Shown one piece after another: positions 1-7,025 of a stretch of DNA of 18,905 nucleotides (its first letter is position 1; every line of letters starts with the position of its first letter). Below the pieces are notes generated by a model. That model had not been told where the DNA came from. It saw nothing but the letters and a program-made list of their open reading frames with translations, and searched no databases. The position numbers were made by a program, and so were the translations under genes. The stretch is from JBGSYN01 sp041750975 (GTDB taxonomy: Bacteria; Pseudomonadota; Alphaproteobacteria; Geminicoccales; Geminicoccaceae): contig JBGSYN010000048.1 in NCBI GenBank assembly GCA_041750975.1, positions 1 through 18,905 on the forward strand, in the 5' to 3' direction.

Positions 1-702
1 TTTGCGAAAGGGGCGGCGCGCCCCTCTCGCGCTCTCCGCGGGATGGTGGTTCGAGTGTCGGTGAGGCCGTAAAGGTACTGTTGTCGCATGGGGTTAATTC
101 GTTTGTGCAATTTTCATTCGGAGGTCCCGAGACTGGCGTTAATTCGTTTGTGTAATTTTGGTTGGCGGGCTCGGCAGCGGCCGGCGATAAATCGTTTGTG
201 CAATTTTCATTGGCGGGCTTCGCGGCAGGCGAAAATTCGTTCGTGCACTCTTGCGCAGGCGCCGAACCAGGCACTTTCCGATAAGTCGCAAGATCGGCGC
301 GCGCGCGTTTGAGGTCCATCGACACCTGACTGCGGTAGCGCAGCACGTTCAGGAGCGAAGTGCGGTGCTCGGGATGGTTGATGAAATTCGTGCCGCGCAT
401 GCGATCACGGCTGTGCGGGGTGATGTCGGACATGACGTCGGCTTCCATCTGATCATCCCGCGCCACTCCGCCACCACGATCGCCTCGACCAAGGCCAGCT
501 CCCGCGCATCGCCAGGACGAAGATCCTCCCTAGCGCCCACCGTATACGCCTCGAACGCCTCGATCGTCTCCTCCGGCAGCAACGCGAACCGCTCGGCCCG
601 AAGCCGGTGCTTCAACGCATTCATCGCCGATCTGGCTTTGCCTTCGGGCGTGTTCGGGCCGCGTTTCTTGGATGCGGGGTTTTCTGTGGTGTCGGCATTC
701 AT
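1..702 (-). pseudogene. Frameshifted gene of unknown function with tandem C-terminal peptide repeats (runs off left end)
   Basis: The gene starts at the ATG at 702-700 with a GAGG-type ribosome site just upstream. The first part (residues 1 to about 80) has a basic stretch GPNTPEGKARSAMNALKH followed by an acidic helical stretch; I recall this type of opening from uncharacterised alphaproteobacterial proteins. Near 455-465, after VVAEWR, the frame fails and the original frame gives a poorly protein-like tail ending at 349. Shifting by one base restores an uninterrupted reading frame from about 457 to base 1. It continues with DDQMEADVMSDITP, then RTSLLNVLRYRSQVSMDLKR, and then four copies of an E/N-C/Y-TNE/D-L/F peptide at 45-, 48- and 45-base spacing. 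The natural stop lies outside the window. The simplest reading is one deleted base in the gene, or a sequencing error. Function is unknown. Confidence 0.7.
94..252. repeat. Four degenerate 45-48 bp tandem repeats
   Basis: A core close to AATTCGTTTGTGCAATTTT recurs with its central CG at 100, 145, 193 and 238, so the periods are 45, 48 and 45 bases, all multiples of three. The fourth copy is the most degenerate. On the minus strand, in the shifted frame of the broken gene covering 1-702, each core encodes ENCTNEL or a close variant, separated by Pro/Ala-rich linkers. The multiple-of-three spacing fits selection as a protein repeat. A plus-strand ORF at 88-312 reads the same units as LIRLCNF, but is probably the antisense shadow. 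Confidence 0.75.
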
Positions 703-731
703 GGCAGACCTCGCATCGTTGGACTGCGGTC

Positions 732-760
732 AGTATAGGTCTAAAGTCCTAACCAATCAA
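732..760 (-). promoter_or_regulatory. Candidate sigma-70 type promoter for the 702-1 gene
   Basis: Reading the minus strand, TTGATT (760-755) and TATACT (737-732) are separated by exactly 17 bases. The -10 hexamer matches the consensus at five of six positions and the -35 at four of six. The predicted transcription start near 725 would leave a leader of about 23 bases before the ATG at 702. The call rests on sequence match and position only. Confidence 0.5.
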
Positions 761-920
761 TCGTTCTATTTCCCTCAATACCCGTCGCCCTTTCAGCCTT
801 TCTTAATTTTCCGCCGTTACGATCCAACCCATCGAGACCGGTACTCGATTCGCTCTTTTGATAAGTGAAGTTCTTCAGGCTGCGGCATGGTCCCTAGGCT
901 TGCCTTCGCGCAACTTGCGC

Positions 921-1000
921 GGGGATGCGCGGGGATGCGCGGGGATGCGCGGGGATGCGCGGGGATGCGCGGGGATGCGCGGGGATGCGCGGGGATGCGC
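921..1000. repeat. Perfect 8 x 10 bp tandem repeat (GGGGATGCGC), G-quadruplex-capable
   Basis: Eight consecutive identical copies of GGGGATGCGC occupy exactly 80 bases. Each copy supplies a run of four G on the plus strand separated by a six-base loop, so the array contains eight evenly spaced G-tracts and meets the usual sequence rule for intramolecular G-quadruplexes on that strand. Perfect identity of all units indicates recent expansion by slippage or active homogenisation. The array lies about 150 bases upstream of the carbonic anhydrase start, between two divergent genes. Confidence 0.95.
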
Positions 1001-1151
1001 GGAAGGGGCGTGCCGCGTCCCCTTCGCCTTGCAATAAGCACCCAACCGTCAAGCAAGGAATTGATGCCGCGGTGGAAGCCTTGTTGTGATTTGACCGGGC
1101 CGTGCGGGCACCATACTCCCGCTCCGGGCAACGCCGAAGGTAGGTGGAATT

Positions 1152-1895
1152 ATGGGCTCCGATCACGGTCGACGAGAATTCTTGAGGGCCGCGGGCGGCT
1201 CGCTTCTGGTGTGCGGCGCCTGTGCGGGCGTCGGCGTCGGCTTTGCCCCGCTACCCGCGCGGGCACAGGATGCGTGTGCGGCGTTCAGCGAGGATGCGCA
1301 AGCGGCGATGACACCCGAGGCGGCGTTGCAGCGGCTCTTGGAAGGCAATCTCCGCTTTGTCGAGGGGCGAACGCTGAACTGCGATCATCTGCAACAGGTT
1401 CAGGCGACGGGCGACGGCCAGTTTCCGTTTGCGGCGATCGTCGGCTGCATCGATTCGAGGGCGTCCAACGAGCTGATCTTCGACCAGGGGATCGGCGATG
1501 TCTTCAGCGCCCGGGTCGCCGGCAATTTCGTCAATGACGACATGATCGGCAGTCTCGAATTCGCCTGCGCCGTGGTCGGTGCGAAATTGATCCTCATCGC
1601 CGGTCACACCGAATGCGGTGCGGTCATGGGTGCGTGCGATGACGTGGTCATGGGCAACCTCACCCAGACCCTGGCCAACATCAAGCCTGCGGTGACGGCC
1701 GTTCAGGGATTCGAGGAGGATCGGTCCTCGAACAATTCCGCCTTCGTTCAGGCGGTGGCCGACATGAACGTCGAATTGACCATCGCACGGATTGTCGAGC
1801 GCAGTTCGATCCTGCGGGAGATGGCGGCCAATGGCGAGATCGCACTGGCCGGTGCGATGTACGATGTCCACACCGGCCGGGCGACGTTCAGCTAG
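1152..1895 (+). CDS. Tat-exported beta-class carbonic anhydrase
   Basis: The 247-residue product should catalyse reversible hydration of CO2 to bicarbonate. The N-terminus GRREFLRAAGG (6-16) is a twin-arginine motif. A hydrophobic stretch and a likely cleavage site after ARA (36-38) follow, so the enzyme is predicted to fold in the cytoplasm and be exported to the periplasm by Tat. Beta-carbonic anhydrase signatures are complete: GCIDSR gives Cys99, Asp101 and Arg103, and GHTECGA gives His152 and Cys155. Cys99, His152 and Cys155 are the expected zinc ligands and Asp101/Arg103 the catalytic dyad. An AGGTAGGTGG-like ribosome site precedes the ATG. The gene stands alone on its strand and converges with the peroxiredoxin-like gene. 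Family and export route are well supported; the physiological role is inferred. Confidence 0.93.
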   Translation: MGSDHGRREFLRAAGGSLLVCGACAGVGVGFAPLPARAQDACAAFSEDAQAAMTPEAALQRLLEGNLRFVEGRTLNCDHLQQVQATGDGQFPFAAIVGCIDSRASNELIFDQGIGDVFSARVAGNFVNDDMIGSLEFACAVVGAKLILIAGHTECGAVMGACDDVVMGNLTQTLANIKPAVTAVQGFEEDRSSNNSAFVQAVADMNVELTIARIVERSSILREMAANGEIALAGAMYDVHTGRATFS

Positions 1896-1983
1896 TGCGC
1901 TGAACCATCAAGCGCGTGCAGCTTTGGCGCATTCAGACGCGAACCGTCCGGATACGCCGCTGCACCAGACTGGGGTTCCAGCG

Positions 1984-2499
1984 TCAGACCCGTGTGCCGC
2001 GAATCGGCAGGCCGCGGGTCTGGATGCCTTTGATGCCGTCGAGGACGATGTCGAGATCGGGGCGGCAGGAGGCGGAATTGGAGATGCCGAGCACGTGCAG
2101 CTTGCCCTGGTCGTTGACGACGAAGAGTCCAGGCTCGGCGAAGGGGCGGTCGGTTTCGTTGGGGCTCGCCGGGTCCGAAATATAGAGCCCGAGGGCCTGC
2201 ATCTGCGGGATCGAGAGGTCGTAGGCCACGGGGAAGGTCCAGCCTTCCTCGGCGACATCGGCCTCGGCTTTTTCCTGGGGGTCGGCCGAAGCCGCGACGA
2301 CGCTCAGACCCAATTTCTCGAAATCGGCGAGCAGGCCTTGCAGCTTCTTGAAATAGGTCTTGCAGCGCGGGCAGTGGCGGCCGCGATAGACCACGAGCAT
2401 CTGCCATTCGCCGACAGCCTGGCCTGGCGCGATCTTGCCGCCACCGATGAGCGACAGGGTGACCTCGGGCAGCTTCTCACCGGGATTGAGCGGGGTCAT
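1984..2499 (-). CDS. Peroxiredoxin-like (AhpC/TSA-type) protein with CPRC motif
   Basis: This 171-residue thioredoxin-fold protein carries YRGRHCPRCKTYF, placing Cys43 and Cys46 at the end of the first core strand where peroxiredoxin-like and thioredoxin-like proteins hold their active site. Downstream elements also fit: VVAASADPQEKA, FPVAYDLS and a GLFVVNDQGK strand. The CxxC arrangement resembles the peroxiredoxin-like subfamily more than classical AhpC, so peroxidase activity is probable but a general thiol reductase role is possible. There is no signal peptide, so it is cytoplasmic. Its ATG overlaps the TGA of the sulfatase gene (ATGA, 2499-2496), with AGGAG inside the sulfatase 3' end, indicating translational coupling. 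Confidence 0.85.
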   Translation of the reverse strand: MTPLNPGEKLPEVTLSLIGGGKIAPGQAVGEWQMLVVYRGRHCPRCKTYFKKLQGLLADFEKLGLSVVAASADPQEKAEADVAEEGWTFPVAYDLSIPQMQALGLYISDPASPNETDRPFAEPGLFVVNDQGKLHVLGISNSASCRPDLDIVLDGIKGIQTRGLPIRGTRV

Positions 2500-4031
2500 C
2501 GGCGCACTCCTTGTTCCGACGGCGTAAAGCCAAAGCGGCGGTAGAGTTCTGAGGGGGCTTCGCTGGCTTCGAGCAGGCTCAGGATCTCCCGGCGCATTCG
2601 GGCCATCTCGTCGGGAGCGTCGAGGGCGTCGAGTTGCAGGGGATCGGCGTGGGTGTCGAATATCTGGCTCGCATGGGCTTCGGCCCGACCCGGCCCCATC
2701 CGGTTATAGAACGGCGATTTGGGGGTTGAGGGGACCTTCAAGGTTTTCACGCCCTTGGTGAAGCCATAGGCATCGGCGAGTTCGAGGTCCTGCAGTTCCT
2801 CGACCGTGAAGCGCTGGGCGATGTGGGTCGGCATCAGGGTGTATTGGTAGAGATCGCCGCCATTGAGATCGGGCGGATAATGGAAATAGGTGTAGCGGCC
2901 GTCGGTGATGTTGATGGCCGAGCCGAACAGACCGTAGATGCCGGCCTCCCGGATCTTTTGGTCGTTGGCGATCACCGGCATGAGGGAGCGGCCCTGGACA
3001 TGATCCGGGATCGGCGAGCCCATCATGTCGAGGAAGGTCGGCATCAGATCGATCGTCTGGGTCAGCGCCTGCCGCCGCTCGCCGGCTGCGGCCTTGTGGT
3101 CCGGGTGGTGGATGAATAGCGGGATGTGGGCGACCTCGTCATAGCAGGGCATATAGTTCTTCGCCCAATAATCGTGCTCGCCCAGCAAGAAGCCATGATC
3201 GGTGGTGACGATGAGTGCAGTATCCTGCCAGAGATCGTGCGCATCGAAGTAATCGAGCATCTTGCCCAGGAGTTCGTCGCAAAGACCGAGGATCGCGTTG
3301 TAATTGGCGCGGATTTCGGCGATTTCCTCGGGCCTCTCCTGGACCTGCGCATAGGGCGGCCAGTCGAGGATCGGTCCGACATAATCCGTGCGGAACGGCT
3401 CGCGAAACCTTTCGGGCGCATGAAAGGGCTCATGCGGGTCGAAGGTCTCGAGCTGCAACAGCCAATCATCGGCGGCACGGTTGGTATCGAGGAATTCAAA
3501 CGCGGAGTTGAAGCACTGCACGGAGGGGAAATCGGCCTCGTCCTTGACGAACTCGCGATTGATCAGGTGCTGCAATTGGGGCGTGCGGCGCTGATCCGAG
3601 AGCTGCTTATCGTGATATTTCTTGCGAAAACGCTCGTGGGTCGCCTGCACCATCGCCTTCCAGCGGTCTTTCTCCTGCCCCCGGATGAAATCGAAGCTGT
3701 CGAAGCGGGTGTGGTAGGTGGCACCGCCATCCATGAAATAGTGGCAGTGGTCGGTCACCAGATGCGAGTAGGTGCCGTTCTGGTAGAGGATTTCGGGGAA
3801 ACTCTCATCGAAAGGCTCGAGCGGCCCCCAGCTTCGATGCAGGAAATTGTAGCGCCCGGTGTGCAGTTCGCGCCGCGCCGGCATGCAGGGCAGGCTGCCG
3901 ACATAATGGGTATCGAACGTGACGCTCTTGGCTGCGAGGCGCGCAAAGTTGGGCGTCGGCGGCGCGTCCTTGGCGTAGGGCGTCAACGAACGCCGATTGA
4001 GCGAATCGAACATCACGAACACACACCGCAT
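2496..4031 (-). CDS. Cytoplasmic sulfatase (alkaline phosphatase superfamily, formylglycine type)
   Basis: The 511-residue product hydrolyses sulfate or phosphonate esters by family membership; the substrate is unknown. The opening strand MRCVFVMFDSLNRR supplies the metal ligand Asp9. The signature SLPCMPARRELHTGR places Cys49 in a CxPxR context, the residue converted to formylglycine by the maturation enzyme. FDPHEPF (Asp198, His200), TTDHG (Asp278, His279) and GEHDYWAK (His286, Lys291) are further metal and sulfate-binding elements. Length and layout fit the arylsulfatase / phosphonate monoester hydrolase group. No signal peptide is visible, unlike secreted sulfatases, so it should act in the cytoplasm. 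A GGAGG ribosome site lies eight bases before the ATG. It is the first gene of a two-gene operon with the peroxiredoxin-like gene. Confidence 0.92.
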   Translation of the reverse strand: MRCVFVMFDSLNRRSLTPYAKDAPPTPNFARLAAKSVTFDTHYVGSLPCMPARRELHTGRYNFLHRSWGPLEPFDESFPEILYQNGTYSHLVTDHCHYFMDGGATYHTRFDSFDFIRGQEKDRWKAMVQATHERFRKKYHDKQLSDQRRTPQLQHLINREFVKDEADFPSVQCFNSAFEFLDTNRAADDWLLQLETFDPHEPFHAPERFREPFRTDYVGPILDWPPYAQVQERPEEIAEIRANYNAILGLCDELLGKMLDYFDAHDLWQDTALIVTTDHGFLLGEHDYWAKNYMPCYDEVAHIPLFIHHPDHKAAAGERRQALTQTIDLMPTFLDMMGSPIPDHVQGRSLMPVIANDQKIREAGIYGLFGSAINITDGRYTYFHYPPDLNGGDLYQYTLMPTHIAQRFTVEELQDLELADAYGFTKGVKTLKVPSTPKSPFYNRMGPGRAEAHASQIFDTHADPLQLDALDAPDEMARMRREILSLLEASEAPSELYRRFGFTPSEQGVRR

Positions 4032-4179
4032 GCGGCAACCTCCCTGGCTTGACCGTGCGGAGGATATAGCAAGGTTCGCGCCTGTGAAGAGGGAGGTGTC
4101 CGGGGCGGCCCCGATGCAACGTGAAACGTGTTGGTCCGTTGATAGAGGCAGGAGTCATAAAGAGCTGAACGGTGACATC

Positions 4180-4629
4180 ATGCCGAAACCGACTATCTGG
4201 GTGCTCATCGCCGACGCCCATCGCGCGCGCCTCTTCCGAAGAGAGGGTGGTGACGGAGAATTATTGCCGGCGCTGGACCGCGAAATGATCGGCGAGAGCC
4301 GCCCGAGCCGCGAGATCGCGAGCGATCGTCCCGGCCGCAGCTTCGATAGCGGCGGCGAAGGCAGGCACGCCATGGCGCCCTCGACCGACCCCGCCCGACA
4401 TGCCCAGGCGAGCTTTGCCCATGATATCGCGGGGAGGCTCGATAAGGAGCGCACAAGGCATGCCTTCGACGAGCTTATCGTCGTGGCGCCGCCTGAGTTT
4501 CTGGGCGATCTGCGGGCGGCGATGAGTGATCCGCTCCGGCGCATGGTGACGGCCGAGTTCAAAAAGGACCTCTCGAAACAACCGACCCACGAGCTGCAAT
4601 CCCATCTCGAGAAGCTGCTCGAACGCTGA
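4180..4629 (+). CDS. Host attachment family protein
   Basis: The 149-residue protein begins MPKPTIWVLIADAHRARLFRR, a strand-turn-helix opening typical of the family named for a role in attachment to host cells, and ends with DELIVVAPPEFLGDLRAAMS and a C-terminal helix (LQSHLEKLLER). Despite the family name there is no signal peptide, so it is probably cytoplasmic; related folds are found in translation-factor-like proteins, and the real biochemical role is unknown. The reading frame is open back to 3997, but the homologous region begins at the ATG at 4180, which is therefore chosen. The ribosome site is weak; an AGGAG lies about 27 bases upstream, too far to be ideal. It is divergent from the sulfatase gene. 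Confidence 0.8.
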   Translation: MPKPTIWVLIADAHRARLFRREGGDGELLPALDREMIGESRPSREIASDRPGRSFDSGGEGRHAMAPSTDPARHAQASFAHDIAGRLDKERTRHAFDELIVVAPPEFLGDLRAAMSDPLRRMVTAEFKKDLSKQPTHELQSHLEKLLER

Positions 4630-4675
4630 GGCTGCAATCGGACCCAACACGTGATCGCAACGTCTCCATTCCGGA

Positions 4676-4863
4676 TCAGGGGTCCGTCTCGATCGCGAAG
4701 GCTCGAGCCGGGGCGCCATCCATGTGGGGCAGGTTGAGCGTGATGCCGATGAAGTCGACCCGGTCCCCGGCGATGGCCATCATGGTGCGGGAATATTCGG
4801 ACATGGCGACGCCTTCGAGCAGCAATTCGATGTGGGCCGTGGTTTCATTCACGTCGCGCGCTT
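4676..4863 (-). pseudogene. 3' remnant of a cyclase-family (kynurenine-formamidase-like) gene
   Basis: The last 58-60 codons before the TGA at 4678-4676 read NETTAHIELLLEGVAMSEYS, then RVDFIGITLNLPHMDGAPAR and AFAIETDP. This aligns end to end with the C-terminus of the intact cyclase at 10238-10915, which has THVELLLKGVVMFEYL, RVEFIGLPLKLPHSDGAPAR and AIAIEED. The first three quarters of the protein, including the HGFTHMD metal-site region, are absent. Upstream of about 4863 the same frame turns into proline-rich low-complexity sequence that matches nothing in the intact copy. The two copies differ at many positions, so this is an old paralogue fragment and not a fresh duplication. The reading frame itself remains open, so the decay is by truncation. 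Confidence 0.78.
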
Positions 4864-4909
4864 GCCGTTGAACATCAGCCTGCCCACCAGAAACCGGGCA
4901 ATGTCGACC

Positions 4910-4927
4910 GGGGGGAGGTGGGGGGGG
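4910..4927. repeat. G-rich homopolymer tract upstream of the sucrose-phosphate synthase
   Basis: Runs of six, two and eight G separated by single A and T bases lie about 55 bases before the synthase start, just beyond the point where cyclase similarity ends. The tract is prone to slippage and could form a G-quadruplex. It is followed directly by AACCCC, which can pair back on part of the G run. No regulatory function can be shown from sequence. Confidence 0.6.
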
Positions 4928-4982
4928 AACCCCTTGCCTGGAGCATCGTTTTGGGGTGGCGATATCCACTGCGGAATACTCA

Positions 4983-7025
4983 ATGCACATCTTGCACATT
5001 GCGTTGGGCGGCTGCCTGAAGGCGCCCCCAGTCGCTTTTGGTTTGACCGAAGACACCGGCGGGCACATTGCCTATGTCTTGGGTGCCGCGGCGGCTCAGG
5101 CCGAGCGTGCGGATGTCTCCCTTGTCGAGATCGCCACGCGGCTGTTCGAGGACCCGGCGCTCGGTTCGGCATACAGCGTACCCGTCGAGCAAATCAGCCG
5201 GAAATGCCGGATCAGGCGCATCGGGACCGCCGATCGCCGCTATCTCGCAAAAGATGCATTGTCTCGTGAGGTCGGCGCATTCACCGGAGCCTTGATCGCC
5301 GAAATGGAGGCGGACGACCGCTTGCCGGATCTGGTCCACGCCCATTTTGCCGATGCTGCCCGAGTGGCCATGGAGTTGCGCGATCGGTTCGGTATTCCGT
5401 TTCTTTTCAGCGCCCATTCGTTGGGCCTCGACAAGCCTTGCCCGGCAGGCCGCAAGCCAGAGGACTCGAATCAGCGGATTGCCGAGGAAGCTGTCGCGAT
5501 CGGCGCTGCCGACGGCATTATCGCCTCTTCCCGTGATGAGGCCGAACGTCAACTCCTGTCCTATGCCAGTGCGCGACGCGGCCGCATCCTGCCCATCGCA
5601 CCGGGCATCGACAGCCCGCCAACGCGCGGCCGCACCAGGCGGATAAAGGAAGCGAAGTCACTAATCGCCCCGTTCCTGCGCGACATCAAACGCCCCATCG
5701 TCCTGGCCATTGCACGCCCGGTCCACCGCAAGAATCTTGACGGTCTGATCGACATATTCGGAACCCTGCCTGGACTTAGAGAGCGGGCCAATCTCGTCAT
5801 CCTCGCCGGGAGGCGAGACGGTTCGACGACAGTGCCGCCCGAACAGCGGGCCGTTTTCGCTTCGATCTGGGATCGCATCGATGCGCACGATCTGCATGGC
5901 CATGTGGCGGTGCCCAAGCGCCATGACCGCGATACGGCGTTCGGTCTGTTCGAGTTGGCGGCCAGATCGGGCGGCGTCTTTGCCAATCCGGCATTCAACG
6001 AGCCCTACGGTCTGACCCTCGCCGAGGCTGCGGCCCTGGGGTTGCCCGTGGTTGCCACCACGCGCGGCGGCGCCCGCGATATTGTCTACGACCTGGGCTG
6101 CGGCCTCAGCGTCGAGCCGGAGGACCAGGCAACATTCGGTGCCGCCATCCTTCATCTGCTCGAGGATGGCAAGCATCGTACCGCCTTTTCCCGAACGGGC
6201 ATAGCCCGGGCCGGACAGCGCAATTGGCAGGCTTGGGCGGCGCCCGTAACGGCTCTCGGGCGAAGATTGAAGGCGCAACGCCAACGGCAATCGGCCGAAA
6301 CCCTGCTGGTGTGCGATCTCGACGATACCCTGACCGGCGACCGCGCGGCTGCCAAACGGTTCGCGGAGTGGCTCGCGACCAAGCCCGATCTCGCATTCGC
6401 TATCGCCACGGGCCGGTCTCTTGAGGCGGCGCTCCGCATCCTCGACAAATGGCAGTTGCCCCGGCCGGCATTTCTCGTGAGTGGCGTCGGTTCGGAAATC
6501 TTTCACCGGATCGGTGACAATTCCTATGCTCCGGATGATGGCTATGCGGCATGGATCGGCGCCGACTGGGATGCAGCGCAAGTCGACGTAGCCCTCGACG
6601 GTTGTCCGGGCCTGGTACGCCAGGAAGAAGCCGAGCAGCGGGCCTTCAAACGCAGCTGGTACGCCGACGTCAATGGTGCTGCGGCAGCGCAACGACGACT
6701 TGCCGATAAAGGCCTGCATGTGCGGTTGATCCATTCCCATGGCCGGCTTCTCGACGTCTTGCCCGCGCGCGCCGGTAAAGGTGCCGCGATGTGCTGGCTG
6801 GCCGACATCGTCGGCGTAGATCGGAGCGATTGTATCGCTGCCGGAAATTCCGGCAATGATGCCGATCTGCTCATGGCCGTCGGTTCCGCCATTCTCGTTG
6901 GCAACCATGACCTGGACCTCGACCGTCTGCGTCATGCCGCTCACGCCCGCGTTTCGGCCATGAATTTCGCGGATGGAGTGCTCGAAGGATTGGGTGTCCT
7001 CCGGGTGCAGGAGCGCGCCGCATGA
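4983..7025 (+). CDS. Bifunctional sucrose-phosphate synthase / sucrose-phosphate phosphatase
   Basis: The 680-residue product should make sucrose 6-phosphate from a nucleotide-glucose and fructose 6-phosphate and then dephosphorylate it to sucrose in the cytoplasm. Residues 1-430 form a GT4 synthase: GLTEDTGGHIAYVLGAA (20-36) near the N-terminus, SAHSLG (143-148), ARPVHRKN (244-251), and NEPYGLTLAE (339-348) with the paired glutamates Glu340 and Glu348. Residues 438-680 form a HAD phosphatase: CDLDDTLTGD with nucleophile Asp445 and Asp447, a TGRS motif (476-479), Lys599, and GNSGNDADLL (621-630). The start is set at MHILHIALGGCLK because family similarity begins there; an in-frame GTG at 4956 would add nine residues. 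The stop overlaps the next start (ATGA). All key motifs of both domains are present. Confidence 0.93.
   Translation: MHILHIALGGCLKAPPVAFGLTEDTGGHIAYVLGAAAAQAERADVSLVEIATRLFEDPALGSAYSVPVEQISRKCRIRRIGTADRRYLAKDALSREVGAFTGALIAEMEADDRLPDLVHAHFADAARVAMELRDRFGIPFLFSAHSLGLDKPCPAGRKPEDSNQRIAEEAVAIGAADGIIASSRDEAERQLLSYASARRGRILPIAPGIDSPPTRGRTRRIKEAKSLIAPFLRDIKRPIVLAIARPVHRKNLDGLIDIFGTLPGLRERANLVILAGRRDGSTTVPPEQRAVFASIWDRIDAHDLHGHVAVPKRHDRDTAFGLFELAARSGGVFANPAFNEPYGLTLAEAAALGLPVVATTRGGARDIVYDLGCGLSVEPEDQATFGAAILHLLEDGKHRTAFSRTGIARAGQRNWQAWAAPVTALGRRLKAQRQRQSAETLLVCDLDDTLTGDRAAAKRFAEWLATKPDLAFAIATGRSLEAALRILDKWQLPRPAFLVSGVGSEIFHRIGDNSYAPDDGYAAWIGADWDAAQVDVALDGCPGLVRQEEAEQRAFKRSWYADVNGAAAAQRRLADKGLHVRLIHSHGRLLDVLPARAGKGAAMCWLADIVGVDRSDCIAAGNSGNDADLLMAVGSAILVGNHDLDLDRLRHAAHARVSAMNFADGVLEGLGVLRVQERAA

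Larger units (their letters stand above)
703..1151. other. Gene-poor spacer between the divergent frameshifted gene and carbonic anhydrase
   Basis: About 450 bases without a convincing gene. The spacer holds the candidate minus-strand promoter at 732-760, an AT-richer stretch around 740-860, the eight-copy 10-bp repeat at 921-1000 and a possible plus-strand promoter (TTGACC at 1091-1096, CATACT at 1112-1117, with a short 15-base spacer) ahead of the carbonic anhydrase gene. ORFs crossing the repeat translate into a low-complexity ten-residue period in every frame, which is a property of the repeat and not evidence for a protein. Confidence 0.6.

Noticed and set aside
94..252. 45-48 bp repeats as a CRISPR array or plasmid iterons
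   Set aside because: The conserved core is short, the intervening sequence is itself related between units, periods are multiples of three, and the coding explanation is sufficient.
88..312. Plus-strand ORF encoding repeated LIRLCNF peptides
   Set aside because: The same repeats encode ENCTNEL units in the minus-strand frame that also gives plausible protein sequence upstream; the plus reading is Arg-rich, has no ribosome site and is the likely shadow.
921..1000. Tandem repeat as a CRISPR array
   Set aside because: The units are 10 bp and directly abutting with no spacers; no cas genes are present.
887..1537. Plus-strand ORF of 216 residues crossing the 10-bp repeat
   Set aside because: It overlaps half of the carbonic anhydrase gene in another frame, and its N-terminus is only the translated tandem repeat.
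3126..4052. Plus-strand ORF of 308 residues opposite the sulfatase
   Set aside because: It is antisense to a gene with all sulfatase signatures, and no domain was seen.
5661..6944. Minus-strand ORF of 427 residues opposite the sucrose-phosphate synthase
   Set aside because: It is fully antisense to a gene with complete catalytic motifs in two domains and has no recognisable motif itself.
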